Assembly: GCF_013215705.1 (NCBI RefSeq)
Contig: NZ_JABSQR010000006.1
Location: forward strand, 62,001-126,000
Direction of reading: 5' to 3'
From: Moritella sp.
GTDB taxonomy: Bacteria > Pseudomonadota > Gammaproteobacteria > Enterobacterales > Moritellaceae
Length of the DNA: 64,000 nt
Numbering within the stretch: position 1 is the stretch's first letter; each line of letters begins with the position of its first letter. Position numbers and translations under genes: made by a program. The notes under the pieces are model-generated. The model had not been told where the DNA came from and did not search any database. It was given only the letters and a program-made list of their open reading frames with translations. Positions 20,340-29,786 of this stretch are shown here, piece by piece.

Positions 20340-20731
20340 TCCACACCTGCTTTTAAGTAAACGTTAAAATCTATCATTCTCATTGATTTACTCATTGCTT
20401 CACAGTAAGTATATCCAGCATCCACAACCTTCGATTCTAACCAAAAATCAAACCAAAAATTAGTTACCAATAAACATAAAAAAATAAAAATAAAAGCGTA
20501 GTTAACATATCTTGTATTAAGATTATTTTTTTTAATACAACTAACACCATGAATGATTGGAATTATAATAGAGATAAAAAAGAATCCATAATTACTTTGA
20601 AGTGTAATATTATCAACAAGTTCGTAAACATTTTTAGTAATGTTTATATATTCAATGTAAACATAAATACAAGCTAAGAATGCGGCTAAATCAGCAATTA
20701 TCAAGACTATGTGATCCTTTATTTTTATCAT
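20327..20731 (-). CDS. Three-span membrane protein of unknown function (DUF1240-like), cassette gene 2
   Basis: 134 residues from the ATG at 20731 (a GTG at 20746 would give 139 and overlap the upstream gene). Three hydrophobic spans lie near residues 8-28, 45-62 and 79-97. A C-terminal segment with DAGYTYCEAMSKSM and a final cysteine follows, likely periplasmic. The layout and Cys-containing tail recall DUF1240 membrane proteins, which are small orphan membrane proteins of enterobacteria and relatives (memory-based, unsure). It lies between the putative pore-forming protein and the secreted protein, as an immunity protein would. Confidence 0.75.
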   Translation of the reverse strand: MIKIKDHIVLIIADLAAFLACIYVYIEYINITKNVYELVDNITLQSNYGFFFISIIIPIIHGVSCIKKNNLNTRYVNYAFIFIFLCLLVTNFWFDFWLESKVVDAGYTYCEAMSKSMRMIDFNVYLKAGVECLK

Positions 20732-20732
20732 T

Positions 20733-21506
20733 TTAGTTAAATCCACTCAATCCGAGTGGTAAACCATTGATAATTCTCCACTTCAATTCACGTTCAACTC
20801 GGTTAATTTCTCTTGAAAAATTACCAATAGTATTATCAACTGAATCATCTATAAATTTAATCAAAGCATCTGTAACGCCAAAATGATTATCAATAGCATC
20901 AAGCGTTACACTAACTAATAATCCAACTGCTATAGCGATAAGCAATGGACCAACAGCATAAGTTGCCGCAACACCAGAAGCAGAAACTAAACCAGCCAAA
21001 GCAACTGCAACACCAAGTTTAACTAGATCGGTTGCTGTAGAACCAATCAACCTTGACATCGATTGCTCATCACTCAAAATTACATTAATAATATTCATTG
21101 GTACAATCAGGTAAATAGTTAATCGAGTTCCTGATATTATTGAATTCCTAACGCCGACCTGTCCAATTGCCATATCTACAACTTTAACATTGGTAGATAA
21201 GTAGCGAGTAGCCGTAAAAATAGAGCGTACACCAGCATAACCTTTAAATATTACATATTGTTTAGCACCTACAGTTTTCAGTACCACTTTACCGGTTATA
21301 CCTAAATCGTTTATAACTTTCATCGCTGTAACCGAATCTAGGGCTGCAGCTGCAAAATTTGATACATATCTAACAGACGTCATGAGTTCCTGAATGGATT
21401 GGCCTGTTACTTTATGCCAAGCGTTAAGCAGCTGCTCTGTAGACAGTATGTTTATAGATTGGGTATTTTCATTTATTTTGGCTTTGATTATCTGAGCTTG
21501 TGACAT
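20733..21506 (-). CDS. Putative membrane-active (pore-forming-like) protein, cassette gene 1
   Basis: 257 residues from the ATG at 21506, five bases after AAGGG. No signal peptide. The N-terminal 90 residues are amphipathic. A block FKGYAGVRSIFTATRY near residue 90 precedes a hydrophobic span (TIYLIVPMNIINVIL). A long glycine/alanine-rich hydrophobic region then follows at about 155-205 (LVKLGVAVALAGLVSASGVA, then GPLLIAIAVGLLVSVTLDAI), ending in a charged helix. A cytoplasmic-start protein with a long hydrophobic hairpin resembles colicin-like or type VI membrane-permeabilising effectors. No enzymatic motif was seen. First gene of a coupled three-gene, AT-rich cassette. The function is not established. 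Confidence 0.75.
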   Translation of the reverse strand: MSQAQIIKAKINENTQSINILSTEQLLNAWHKVTGQSIQELMTSVRYVSNFAAAALDSVTAMKVINDLGITGKVVLKTVGAKQYVIFKGYAGVRSIFTATRYLSTNVKVVDMAIGQVGVRNSIISGTRLTIYLIVPMNIINVILSDEQSMSRLIGSTATDLVKLGVAVALAGLVSASGVAATYAVGPLLIAIAVGLLVSVTLDAIDNHFGVTDALIKFIDDSVDNTIGNFSREINRVERELKWRIINGLPLGLSGFN

Positions 21507-21623
21507 GTTCACCCTTGAAAAATAAGAGATAAATTAATATCTTAAATTTAAAGATAACACTGATGCGGGACTTCATTAATAGAAATTCAGTTAAACCATA
21601 CTAATTTCATACTATGCAACTAA

Positions 21624-21649
21624 ATAAAGGCCTGAAGAAGCGCCTTTAT
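21624..21649 (-). terminator. Possible terminator after nagK
   Basis: ATAAAGGC pairs with GCCTTTAT around a 10-nt loop, 46 bp past the nagK stop. The T-run after it on the minus strand is poor, so the call is tentative. Confidence 0.4.
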
Positions 21650-21695
21650 AGAAACCATTTACGCTCTAATCAGTTGGGGAAAACGTATAGAAAGA

Positions 21696-22628
21696 CTATT
21701 TATAATTCAACAGCGCTGCACCACGAACACCGCCTTCACCACCAAATTCGGCTTGCTTTAACTGCGGCAATTTCATGTTATCAAATACATAAGCCTTTAT
21801 CTTTTCAGGTAGTTGAGTATACAAGGCCTCAAAGCGCGCCAAGCCACCTCCGAACACCACCACATGGGGATCAAGGATCATAATCAAACTGCCTAGTGCA
21901 GCGGCTAAAATATCTAAAAATACCGTCACGGTTTTGACTGCTACGGCATCATTCGCTTCATATGCAGCAATAATATCCGGGCCTTTCAGCGCCTGTTCTT
22001 CGTTACATGAACCATCGATATGGATTTTGTAAAATTTATATAACGCAGCAAGTCCAGTGCCTGAACAATAAGTTTCTAAACAAGAATGCCCCCCACATCC
22101 ACAATGAGTCAATGGAAGCTCAGGATAACGTTGTAACATGGTGCCAGGAATAGCCATATGACCAAACTCACCTGCGCCAAAGTTATGCCCAGACAAAATG
22201 GTTTTATTTATGCAAATGGCACCACCTAAACCTGTGCCTAAAGTCACCGCGATAGCAATATCGGCGTCTTCCGCTGCACCCTTAAAACATTCTGATAGCG
22301 CAAAGCAGTTGGCATCATTCTGCACTTTTACGTCACGACTAATACGTTTCTGTAAATCAGTTTGTAAATTCTGGCCATGTAAACTGGGTAAATTAGGGCA
22401 AATGGTGGTATTAGTTTCTGGGTCCATCACCCCTGGATACCCGATACCAACCATGCCCTTACAACCAAACTCTTTATCGGCTTTAAAAATAAAGGTATCA
22501 AGTGCATCTAATAATTCTTCGTAATCTTCGGTAGGTGCGGGGATCCGCTCATTGAAAACACACTCAAGATCTGTGTTATATACCGAAAATTCTATCTTGG
22601 TACCGCCAATATCAAAACCGTAATACAT
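21696..22628 (-). CDS. nagK: N-acetyl-D-glucosamine kinase
   Basis: ROK-family sugar kinase of 310 residues (E. coli NagK 303) that phosphorylates GlcNAc from peptidoglycan or chitin recycling to GlcNAc-6-phosphate. The ATP loop is DIGGTKIEFSV. The zinc/ROK signature is HCGCGGHSCLETYCSGTGL near residue 178, preceded by GEFGHMAI. The start ATG has GGGGG upstream. A CRP-like site and an inverted repeat lie in the divergent promoter region. A related fructokinase or glucokinase activity cannot be excluded by sequence alone. Confidence 0.93.
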   Translation of the reverse strand: MYYGFDIGGTKIEFSVYNTDLECVFNERIPAPTEDYEELLDALDTFIFKADKEFGCKGMVGIGYPGVMDPETNTTICPNLPSLHGQNLQTDLQKRISRDVKVQNDANCFALSECFKGAAEDADIAIAVTLGTGLGGAICINKTILSGHNFGAGEFGHMAIPGTMLQRYPELPLTHCGCGGHSCLETYCSGTGLAALYKFYKIHIDGSCNEEQALKGPDIIAAYEANDAVAVKTVTVFLDILAAALGSLIMILDPHVVVFGGGLARFEALYTQLPEKIKAYVFDNMKLPQLKQAEFGGEGGVRGAALLNYK

Positions 22629-22689
22629 TTAACCCCCATAACCGTTAAATAACAGCTAAATAATTGATGATATAGTGATATTTCAATTC

Positions 22690-22751
22690 AGTATGAAAGT
22701 GTAATCAATTTCATACTAATGGGCAGGTTTATATCTGTGTAATCAATCACA
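22690..22751. promoter_or_regulatory. nagK/ligase divergent regulatory region: inverted repeat and CRP-like site
   Basis: AGTATGAAA at 22690 is repeated inverted at 22709-22717 across 10 bp. At 22736-22751 TGTGT-AATCAA-TCACA differs from the CRP core TGTGA-N6-TCACA at one base. The spot is 60-120 bp upstream of nagK and about 100 bp upstream of the divergent gene, so either could be controlled. Confidence 0.45.
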
Positions 22752-22856
22752 CATCAACAATTTATTAAATATCCTGTAACCAGAAATACCGAAGAACAAG
22801 ATGAAATCACGCTCAGTTAATCTATATTACACCAACTTAAGAGTTTGTAGTTACAG

Positions 22857-23627
22857 GTGATAAAGCTTAAAGTAGCAGTAACGGTCCAAACTATAGACTT
22901 TAAAATGCTGCCACCTAAAAATAAATCCATCCGTTTTAAAAGTATCGATATCGATAATGCTTTCGCTAAAGAAGCACAATTCATTGCCCAAATAAAACAG
23001 GATGAATTAAGCCAATGTTTAATGTTATGGCAAGCTAAGACACCAACACTGGTATTACCGGCAGGGAATAAATGGCCTGAATCGAATACCCTGAAACAAG
23101 CGCTTGCAGAACAATCTTGGCAGGTATTATCGAGACGAACAGGGGGCGCGCCAGTGCCTCAATCACCCGGTATCATCAACTTATCCCACATCTATCTTTG
23201 GCCAGAAAAAACAGCTTACTCTACGGCTACTGCTTATGTACATTTGTGTACTGTGCTAAAGGACTTTTTTTCTCAATATGGATTAGAAAGTAACGCGGCT
23301 GCAACCCCCTTCTCTTATTGCGATGGTGATTACAACTTAAATATTAATGGTCGAAAAATTGTTGGTACTGCACAGCGCGTCATACTAAAAAAAGGCGGCC
23401 GTAAAATCGTTCTGGCGCAAGCATTTATATTAATTGATGTACTGCTCGATGAATTAATTAAACCGGTCAATCTTTGTTATGGAATGTTAGGTAAGACACC
23501 ATTAGTGAAGGCGAATGCGCACACTTGTTTGTTTGAGCATATTCAAGAACGTCCAAGTATAGACACAATATATCAGCAACTAACCCAAGCATTTTTACGT
23601 AGTACTTATGCCATCAAGAGCGATTGA
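22857..23627 (+). CDS. Lipoate-protein ligase-like (BPL/LplA/LipB family) protein
   Basis: 256 residues from a GTG; the next ATG (codon 17) has no ribosome site, so the start is uncertain. The LplA family motif RRTGGAPVP near residue 93 replaces the usual RRxSGGGAV. The catalytic-lysine block appears as NGRKIVGTAQRVI, and YCDGDYNLNI precedes it. The family attaches lipoate (or octanoate or biotin) to carrier proteins through an acyl-adenylate. Length suggests the catalytic domain alone, without the LplA C-terminal domain. It is divergent from nagK and convergent with dnaJ. Which acyl group and partner it uses is unknown. Confidence 0.8.
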   Translation: MIKLKVAVTVQTIDFKMLPPKNKSIRFKSIDIDNAFAKEAQFIAQIKQDELSQCLMLWQAKTPTLVLPAGNKWPESNTLKQALAEQSWQVLSRRTGGAPVPQSPGIINLSHIYLWPEKTAYSTATAYVHLCTVLKDFFSQYGLESNAAATPFSYCDGDYNLNINGRKIVGTAQRVILKKGGRKIVLAQAFILIDVLLDELIKPVNLCYGMLGKTPLVKANAHTCLFEHIQERPSIDTIYQQLTQAFLRSTYAIKSD

Positions 23628-23662
23628 GTAGAGTCGAGAAAAGTAATAATAATGGATAAAAA

Positions 23663-23690
23663 TAAAGCCGCCGTAAAAACGGCGGCTTTA
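23663..23690. terminator. Bidirectional terminator between the ligase-like gene and dnaJ
   Basis: AAAGCCGCCGT pairs perfectly with ACGGCGGCTTT around AAAA. It sits between convergent stops at 23627 and 23719. T-runs are short on both sides. Confidence 0.75.
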
Positions 23691-23718
23691 TAATAGTAAA
23701 ATCAATAAAATGACTTAA

Positions 23719-24846
23719 TTATTTAGTAAAATCATCAAAGAAGCTTTTCACACCGTCAAAGAAACCTTCTGACTTTGGCTTATGTTTCTTTGCCGACGCA
23801 TTGTTTAATGATGCTTCAAACTGCTGTAACAACTCTTTCTGCTCAGCGTTTAGCTTGACCGGCGTTTCAAGTGTTACTTTACACAGTAGATCACCCGTCG
23901 CACCGCCACGTACTGATTTCACGCCTTTACCGCGTAAACGGAACATACGACCAGTTTGTGTTTCAGCAGGTATTTTTAATTTAACGCGACCGTCTAAGGT
24001 CGGTACCTCAATTTCGCCACCGATAGCGGCATGGGCAAAGCTAATTGGCACTTCACAGTACAGGTTGCTGCCGTCACGCTCAAAAATAGCATGTTGACGC
24101 ACACTGACTTGCACATATAGATCACCGGATCCGGCGCCCATATCCCCCGCTTCACCTTCGCCAGTTAAGCGAATACGATCGCCAGTATCAACACCTGCCG
24201 GAATCGTTACTTTGAGATCTTTGCTACGTTCGTAACGACCTTCACCATGACATTTACGGCAAGGATCTTTAATGATTTTGCCTTTACCATGACAGGTTGG
24301 GCATGCTTGGTTTACAGCAAAGAAACCTTGACGCATTTGCACTTGGCCTTGGCCATGACAAGTACTACAAGTTGTTGCTTTAGTACCTGTTTTAGCACCA
24401 GAACCATTACATACTTCACAATGACATTGGCTTGGAATGCGGATTGTTTTACTTACACCACGCACCGCTTCTTCAAGGGTAAGTTCCATGTTATAACGCA
24501 GATCACTACCACGTGCAGCACGTTGCTGACGACCACGGCCACCACCGCCGCCAAAGATGTCACCAAATACATCGCCAAAGATATCACCGAAGTCACCTTG
24601 ACCACCGTGTCCGCCTTGTTGATTTAAACCTGCATGTCCATATTGGTCATAAGCCGCTTTTTTCTGTGCATCATTTAGCACTTCATAAGCTTCTTTAACT
24701 TCTTTAAATTGCTCTTCCATCGCTTTATCACCCTTAGTTCGATCAGGGTGATATTTCATAGCCATGCGTTTATAGGCTTTTTTAACATCTTTTTCGCTAG
24801 CGTCGCGTGATACACCTAGCACTTCGTAATAATCGCGTTTTGACAT
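23719..24846 (-). CDS. dnaJ: Chaperone DnaJ (Hsp40)
   Basis: 375 residues (E. coli 376). The J domain (1-70) carries the HPD motif in YHPDRTKGD and stimulates DnaK ATPase. A Gly/Phe region around 75-110 follows, then four zinc repeats [24 protein letters not shown] and CRKCHGEG, then the C-terminal substrate-binding domains. It lies downstream of dnaK with a strong hairpin in the 95-bp spacer that may lower its expression relative to dnaK. Confidence 0.99.
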   Translation of the reverse strand: MSKRDYYEVLGVSRDASEKDVKKAYKRMAMKYHPDRTKGDKAMEEQFKEVKEAYEVLNDAQKKAAYDQYGHAGLNQQGGHGGQGDFGDIFGDVFGDIFGGGGGRGRQQRAARGSDLRYNMELTLEEAVRGVSKTIRIPSQCHCEVCNGSGAKTGTKATTCSTCHGQGQVQMRQGFFAVNQACPTCHGKGKIIKDPCRKCHGEGRYERSKDLKVTIPAGVDTGDRIRLTGEGEAGDMGAGSGDLYVQVSVRQHAIFERDGSNLYCEVPISFAHAAIGGEIEVPTLDGRVKLKIPAETQTGRMFRLRGKGVKSVRGGATGDLLCKVTLETPVKLNAEQKELLQQFEASLNNASAKKHKPKSEGFFDGVKSFFDDFTK

Positions 24847-24882
24847 AATAATCAGCTTAAATTGAAATAATTTAGATACACG

Positions 24883-24911
24883 AAAGGCGTTGGTGAAGCA
24901 CCAACGCCTTT
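24883..24911 (-). terminator. Hairpin in the dnaK-dnaJ spacer (attenuator or partial terminator)
   Basis: AAAGGCGTTGGTG pairs perfectly with CACCAACGCCTTT around a 3-nt loop. Only three T follow on the minus strand, all within the stem end. Its place between dnaK and dnaJ suggests partial termination or mRNA protection rather than a full stop. Confidence 0.65.
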
Positions 24912-24941
24912 GCTATTTAAAAACGAATAACTTAGGCGTTA

Positions 24942-26867
24942 TTATTTTTTGTCTTCTTTCACTTCTTCGAACTCAGCGTCAACAACATCACCAGTTACAT
25001 CTTTCTCTTTTGGCTGTTCACCGGCTTCTGGGCCAGCTTGTTGTGCTTGAGCTTGCTGTTGAGCAATTTCCATCAATTTTTGAGCCGCTTCCATTAACGT
25101 TTGAGTTTTCGCTTCAATCGCTTCTTTGTCGTCGCCTTTAATTGCTGCTTCTAGCTCAACAATTGCTGTTTCAATTTTTTCTTTTTCATCAGCAGGTAGT
25201 GCTTCGCCAGCTTCTTCAATTTGCTTACGCGTACCGTGAACCATTGCATCAGCTTGGTTACGTGCTTGTACTAGCTCTTCGAATTTAGCATCTTCAGCAG
25301 AGTTTGCTTCAGCATCACGTACCATTGCATCTACTTCTTCTTCTGAAAGACCAGACGATGCTTGGATTGTAATTTTTTGTTTTTTACCCGTATCTTTATC
25401 AGTTGCAGATACGTGTAAGATACCATCCGCATCAATATCGAATGAAACTTCGATTTGTGGAATACCACGTTGTGCAGGACGAATACCTTCTAGGTTAAAT
25501 TGACCTAGTGAGTTGTTGTCTGCAGCACGTTTACGCTCACCTTGGATTGCGTGAACGGTTACCGCTGATTGATTATCTTCTGCAGTAGAGAATGTTTGTG
25601 ACGCTTTAGTCGGGATAGTTGTATTTTTCTCGATAAGCTTAGTCATAACACCACCCATAGTCTCAATACCCAGAGATAGAGGTGTAACGTCTAGAAGAAG
25701 TACGTCTGTTTTTTCACCAGAAAGTACCGCACCTTGAATCGCCGCGCCCATCGCTACAGCTTCATCAGGGTTAACGTCTTTACGTGCTTCTTTACCGAAG
25801 AACTCAGTAACAGCCGCTTGAACCATAGGCATACGAGTTTGACCACCAACTAGGATGATGTCGTTAATGTCACCAACTGCTAGGTCTGAATCTTGTAATG
25901 CAATACGTAGTGGTTCCATCGTTGCTTTAACTAGGTCTTCAACTAGAGATTCTAATTTAGCACGTGTCACTTTGATGTTTAAATGTTTAGGACCTGTTGC
26001 ATCAGCAGTAATGTAAGGTAAGTTAACATCTGTTTGTTGTGTTGTAGATAGTTCGATCTTCGCTTTTTCTGCAGCTTCTTTTAGACGTTGCATTGCTAGC
26101 GGATCGTTTGTTAGGTCAAAGTTTTGTTCTTTTTTGAATTCTGCTACTAGGTAGTTGATTAGACGTGTATCGAAATCTTCACCACCTAAATGCGTATCAC
26201 CGTTAGTCGCTAATACTTCAAACGTTTTTTCGCCATCAACTTCATCGATTTCGATGATAGAGATATCGAATGTACCACCACCAAGGTCATATACAGCTAC
26301 GATGCTGTCGCCTTTAGCTGTGTTTACACCATAAGCGAATGCAGCAGCAGTTGGTTCGTTGATGATACGTTTAACATCAAGACCAGCAATACGACCAGCA
26401 TCTTTCGTTGCTTGACGTTGTGAATCGTTAAAGTATGCAGGTACCGTAATTACGGCTTCAGTTACTGCTTCACCTAAATAGTCTTCAGCAGTTTTCTTCA
26501 TTTTTTTCAAAACTTCAGCAGAAATTTGTGGCGGAGCCATCTTTTCGCCTTTAACTTCAACCCATGCATCACCATTGTCAGCTTTCACAATTTTGAAAGG
26601 CATGATTTTGATATCACGTTGGATCTCTTCATCTTCAAAACGACGGCCGATCATACGTTTGATTGCAAACAACGTGTTTTCAGGGTTAGTTACAGCTTGG
26701 CGTTTTGCAGGCTGACCAACTAACGTTTCACCATCTGCGCTATAAGCGATGATTGACGGAGTAGTACGATCACCTTCAGCATTCTCGATTATGCGAGCAG
26801 TGTCGCCATCTAAGATTGATACACAAGAGTTCGTTGTACCTAAATCGATACCAATGATTCTACCCAT
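24942..26867 (-). CDS. dnaK: Chaperone DnaK (Hsp70)
   Basis: 641 residues. The ATPase domain begins [15 protein letters not shown] and contains [26 protein letters not shown] and [14 protein letters not shown]. The interdomain linker is [16 protein letters not shown]. The substrate domain and helical lid end in a Glu/Asp/Lys tail with [12 protein letters not shown]. It binds hydrophobic peptides in an ATP-driven cycle with DnaJ and GrpE. A sigma-32 promoter lies about 150 bp upstream. Confidence 0.99.
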   Translation of the reverse strand: MGRIIGIDLGTTNSCVSILDGDTARIIENAEGDRTTPSIIAYSADGETLVGQPAKRQAVTNPENTLFAIKRMIGRRFEDEEIQRDIKIMPFKIVKADNGDAWVEVKGEKMAPPQISAEVLKKMKKTAEDYLGEAVTEAVITVPAYFNDSQRQATKDAGRIAGLDVKRIINEPTAAAFAYGVNTAKGDSIVAVYDLGGGTFDISIIEIDEVDGEKTFEVLATNGDTHLGGEDFDTRLINYLVAEFKKEQNFDLTNDPLAMQRLKEAAEKAKIELSTTQQTDVNLPYITADATGPKHLNIKVTRAKLESLVEDLVKATMEPLRIALQDSDLAVGDINDIILVGGQTRMPMVQAAVTEFFGKEARKDVNPDEAVAMGAAIQGAVLSGEKTDVLLLDVTPLSLGIETMGGVMTKLIEKNTTIPTKASQTFSTAEDNQSAVTVHAIQGERKRAADNNSLGQFNLEGIRPAQRGIPQIEVSFDIDADGILHVSATDKDTGKKQKITIQASSGLSEEEVDAMVRDAEANSAEDAKFEELVQARNQADAMVHGTRKQIEEAGEALPADEKEKIETAIVELEAAIKGDDKEAIEAKTQTLMEAAQKLMEIAQQQAQAQQAGPEAGEQPKEKDVTGDVVDAEFEEVKEDKK

Positions 26868-27013
26868 AATCGTAATTCTCCAATAAAGACTTTCATTTAC
26901 AAATTTGATACAGAATAAATGGTGATGGTTAAAGTAATTTCAAGTCAATTAAAATACTTTCCCCATCACTGACAACCCGCGCCTTGCAAGGTTATCTCTG
27001 CGATTGAAAATAA

Positions 27014-27041
27014 ATATGGGGGCGAAATTGAACGCTTCAAG
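27014..27041 (-). promoter_or_regulatory. Sigma-32 (RpoH) heat-shock promoter of dnaKJ
   Basis: On the minus strand CTTGAAG, a spacer giving about 13-14 bp between cores, and CCCCCATAT match the heat-shock promoter consensus. Transcription would start near 27005, giving a 5' leader of about 140 nt. No other clear signal is seen in the 26868-27345 gap. Confidence 0.8.
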
Positions 27042-27345
27042 CAGAAAAATGAATTTATTAAAAAAAAATTGAATATAATTGCAAAAGTTGACTTAAATAC
27101 TCGGTGTTCGACAGTAAATAGCGCATATTAAAGCTAGATTAGGTCTCTGTTATTCTACAATAAACTTTGCTTTATTAATCACGTCACTCGATAACTCAAC
27201 GTCCATACGTGGATTAAGAGAAAAAACGGGTTGAGCAAGGACGGTTTCGCCGCTAAATTTAGCCAATTTAGTAAAGACGCACAAAACTTAGCGACCGTAG
27301 CCAAAGAAGGTAATCGAGGTAAAATCAAAATAACCACGACCATAT

Positions 27346-27381
27346 CTAAAAAAGGCGAACAATGTATATTGTTCGCCTTTT
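27346..27381 (-). terminator. Terminator after the hybrid sensor kinase gene
   Basis: AAAAGGCGAACAAT pairs perfectly (14 bp) with ATTGTTCGCCTTTT around a 4-nt loop, with T6 following on the minus strand. It starts 18 bp after the kinase stop. Confidence 0.88.
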
Positions 27382-27398
27382 ATGTTTGCGCCCCTCAG

Positions 27399-29717
27399 CT
27401 ACGCTGTATCAATGTCTATCACGGTATACTTGTAAGGCGTATCCGCTAACCAAGGCGATAAATGTTTCTGTAACATCAGGGTTAATACCTGTTTACTGAC
27501 GGGCTTAGCGATAAAATCGTCCATCCCAGCCGCAAAGCACTTATCTTTTTCGGTTTGCAGTACATTCGCGGTTAATGCAATGATGGGAGTGTGCTGACCA
27601 GCAGTTTCACTGTCGCGAATAATTTTTGTCGCATCAAAGCCATCAAGTACAGGCATCTGACAATCCATCAATATTAAATTAAACCCTTGCTCTTTACATA
27701 AGTCTACCGCTATTTGGCCATTGCCAGCAATCGTAACTACAATGCCTAGCTTTTGTAACATCATCTTAGTTACTTTCTGATTGATTAAGGTATCCTCAAC
27801 CAATAACACCTGCATTTCATCGGCAGCCACGGTTTGCTCTACAGCAGTTTCAATTTGCTTAGGCTGCTCATTCATCAGCGTTTGAAGTACAACCTTTTTT
27901 AATACATCGGCTTTATAAGGACGACTCAAAAATGCTCTTACCCCGAGTTGTCTTGCCAATACATCATCACCTACTTGAGCCTCTGCAGACATAAGCATTA
28001 ACCGAGGAGTGAGTTCAGCAAACTCATCTTGTAATTGTTTCGCAACCGTAAAACCGTCCATTGTCGGCATCACTTTATCGATGATAACTAAATCAAAAGG
28101 CTTACCTTTATCTAACGCATCAAGTACAACGTTCTTGCTTAAACAGGGATCATCACAACATATCGATGTCGCCCCAAAACTTTTCAATTGCGCAGAGGTA
28201 ATTCGCATATTCAACATACTGTCATCGATCAACAATATAGATAACCCGGCAAGACTTTGTTCTGAATCAGACCTCAGCAATGATTCGTCAATAGATTCGA
28301 ATTGCACAGCAAACTCAAAGCGGCTACCTTTACCTGGCTTACTGTAAACAAGAATGTCACTATCCATTAATTTTACAATGCTACGGCAAATGGCTAAACC
28401 TAAACCCGTACCACCATAATTACGTGTTGTACTGCCATCTGCTTGCTGAAACTTTTCAAATATTTTTTGTTGGTTCTCAGCAGCAATGCCAATACCACTA
28501 TCAATAACCTGAAACATAACTCCGGCATTATTATCTTTACGAACCATTAATTTGATATTCAAACGAACACAACCTAAAGAAGTGAATTTGATCGCATTAG
28601 ATAATAGGTTATTCAAAACTTGACGTAATTGCGTAATATCACCGAGTACCATATCAGGTATGTTGTCATCAATATGACAGACTAGCGCGATCTGTTTCTG
28701 TCTCGCGATAATAGAAAAGTTGGATTCAATCTCTTTACATAACTCAAATAGATTCAATGGATTTTTCGCCAGAATAAGTTGGCCAGACTCTATTTTTGAG
28801 AAATCGAGAATATCGTTAATCAAATCAAGTAGCGTAATAGACGAAGAGTAAAGCATATCAACAAACTCTTTCTGCTCCCTCCCCATTGGCATTTCTTGTA
28901 ATAAGGATGCTGTACCAATGACCCCATTCATTGGTGTGCGGATCTCATGACTCATATTTGCCAAAAATTCACTTTTCTTCAAGTTGGCATTTTCAGCTTG
29001 ACGTTTTGCAGTTTCAAGTTCGCGATAGTGATGGCGGGTGTGTTTAACCGAGGCATTATAACTGGTGGTGAGAGTGGTGATTTCATCATCAAATAACCGC
29101 GTTGTTAGCTCAAGCGGTTGTGGTAATTGTTCGCTATCAAATTTGCTGACCGCATCTGACATCTCAGTCAAGGGGCGAATAATAATTTTATACACCACAA
29201 AAATAATGAAAAGTGCAACCATGAAGGTCTTCACTGCTTGCGATAATAACAAGACAACAAATTTATCCCACAAGCCTTTGTAAATAGGATAAAGATCGGC
29301 CTGAACCTTAAATATACCCAGCTCAAACGTCTTACTGGCAAAGTGATGCTGCATTGGCCAAGTTACATTATACTGATATTCAACAAGCGGTTTTCCTAAT
29401 TGCAGGACAATGCCGCTGTCATCTCTAATTTCGAGATAATTAACACTTGGTAACTGCATTATCCCCTCTGCCTGCAGCGTTAAGTGTTCACGATCTTCAA
29501 TCCACAAACTTGCCGTTAAACTGGATAAATAACTTTGTTTTATTTGATCAAGCTGAGTTTCAATACCTGAGATATCTTCTTTATAATCAAGATAGACATT
29601 CAAACCTGTAATGAGTAATGTAAAAATAGAGCTGATAAGCATGATTGATACGAGCAATTGCCTCGCAATACCTATTTTTTTTTTGTGTAAAGTCGCTTTC
29701 TTCATCCCTAAACTCAC
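27399..29717 (-). CDS. Hybrid sensor histidine kinase with two receiver domains
   Basis: 772 residues. Order: membrane span at about 20-43, periplasmic sensor about 45-150, second span about 155-180, linker/HAMP-like to 230, HisKA with H257 in [12 protein letters not shown], HATPase ([26 protein letters not shown]), receiver 1 ([17 protein letters not shown]) and receiver 2 ([17 protein letters not shown]). No HPt or output domain is present, so a separate phosphotransfer protein is needed. The start (GTG at 29717 or ATG four codons on) is unclear. It is divergent, by 69 bp, from a solute-binding protein gene that may supply the signal (inference). Confidence 0.93.
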   Translation of the reverse strand: MSLGMKKATLHKKKIGIARQLLVSIMLISSIFTLLITGLNVYLDYKEDISGIETQLDQIKQSYLSSLTASLWIEDREHLTLQAEGIMQLPSVNYLEIRDDSGIVLQLGKPLVEYQYNVTWPMQHHFASKTFELGIFKVQADLYPIYKGLWDKFVVLLLSQAVKTFMVALFIIFVVYKIIIRPLTEMSDAVSKFDSEQLPQPLELTTRLFDDEITTLTTSYNASVKHTRHHYRELETAKRQAENANLKKSEFLANMSHEIRTPMNGVIGTASLLQEMPMGREQKEFVDMLYSSSITLLDLINDILDFSKIESGQLILAKNPLNLFELCKEIESNFSIIARQKQIALVCHIDDNIPDMVLGDITQLRQVLNNLLSNAIKFTSLGCVRLNIKLMVRKDNNAGVMFQVIDSGIGIAAENQQKIFEKFQQADGSTTRNYGGTGLGLAICRSIVKLMDSDILVYSKPGKGSRFEFAVQFESIDESLLRSDSEQSLAGLSILLIDDSMLNMRITSAQLKSFGATSICCDDPCLSKNVVLDALDKGKPFDLVIIDKVMPTMDGFTVAKQLQDEFAELTPRLMLMSAEAQVGDDVLARQLGVRAFLSRPYKADVLKKVVLQTLMNEQPKQIETAVEQTVAADEMQVLLVEDTLINQKVTKMMLQKLGIVVTIAGNGQIAVDLCKEQGFNLILMDCQMPVLDGFDATKIIRDSETAGQHTPIIALTANVLQTEKDKCFAAGMDDFIAKPVSKQVLTLMLQKHLSPWLADTPYKYTVIDIDTA

Positions 29718-29786
29718 ATCCTGTTACTAATCGACTAACCTAATAATAGACACTAGAAAGGGAATTACGACGATAAGGACATAAAA

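Noticed and set aside
27231-27449. 72-codon plus-strand frame starting at TTG between dnaK and the kinase gene
   Set aside because: It reads through the kinase terminator hairpin and into the antisense of the kinase C-terminus. The TTG start has only a distant AAGAG, and the product has no recognisable family.
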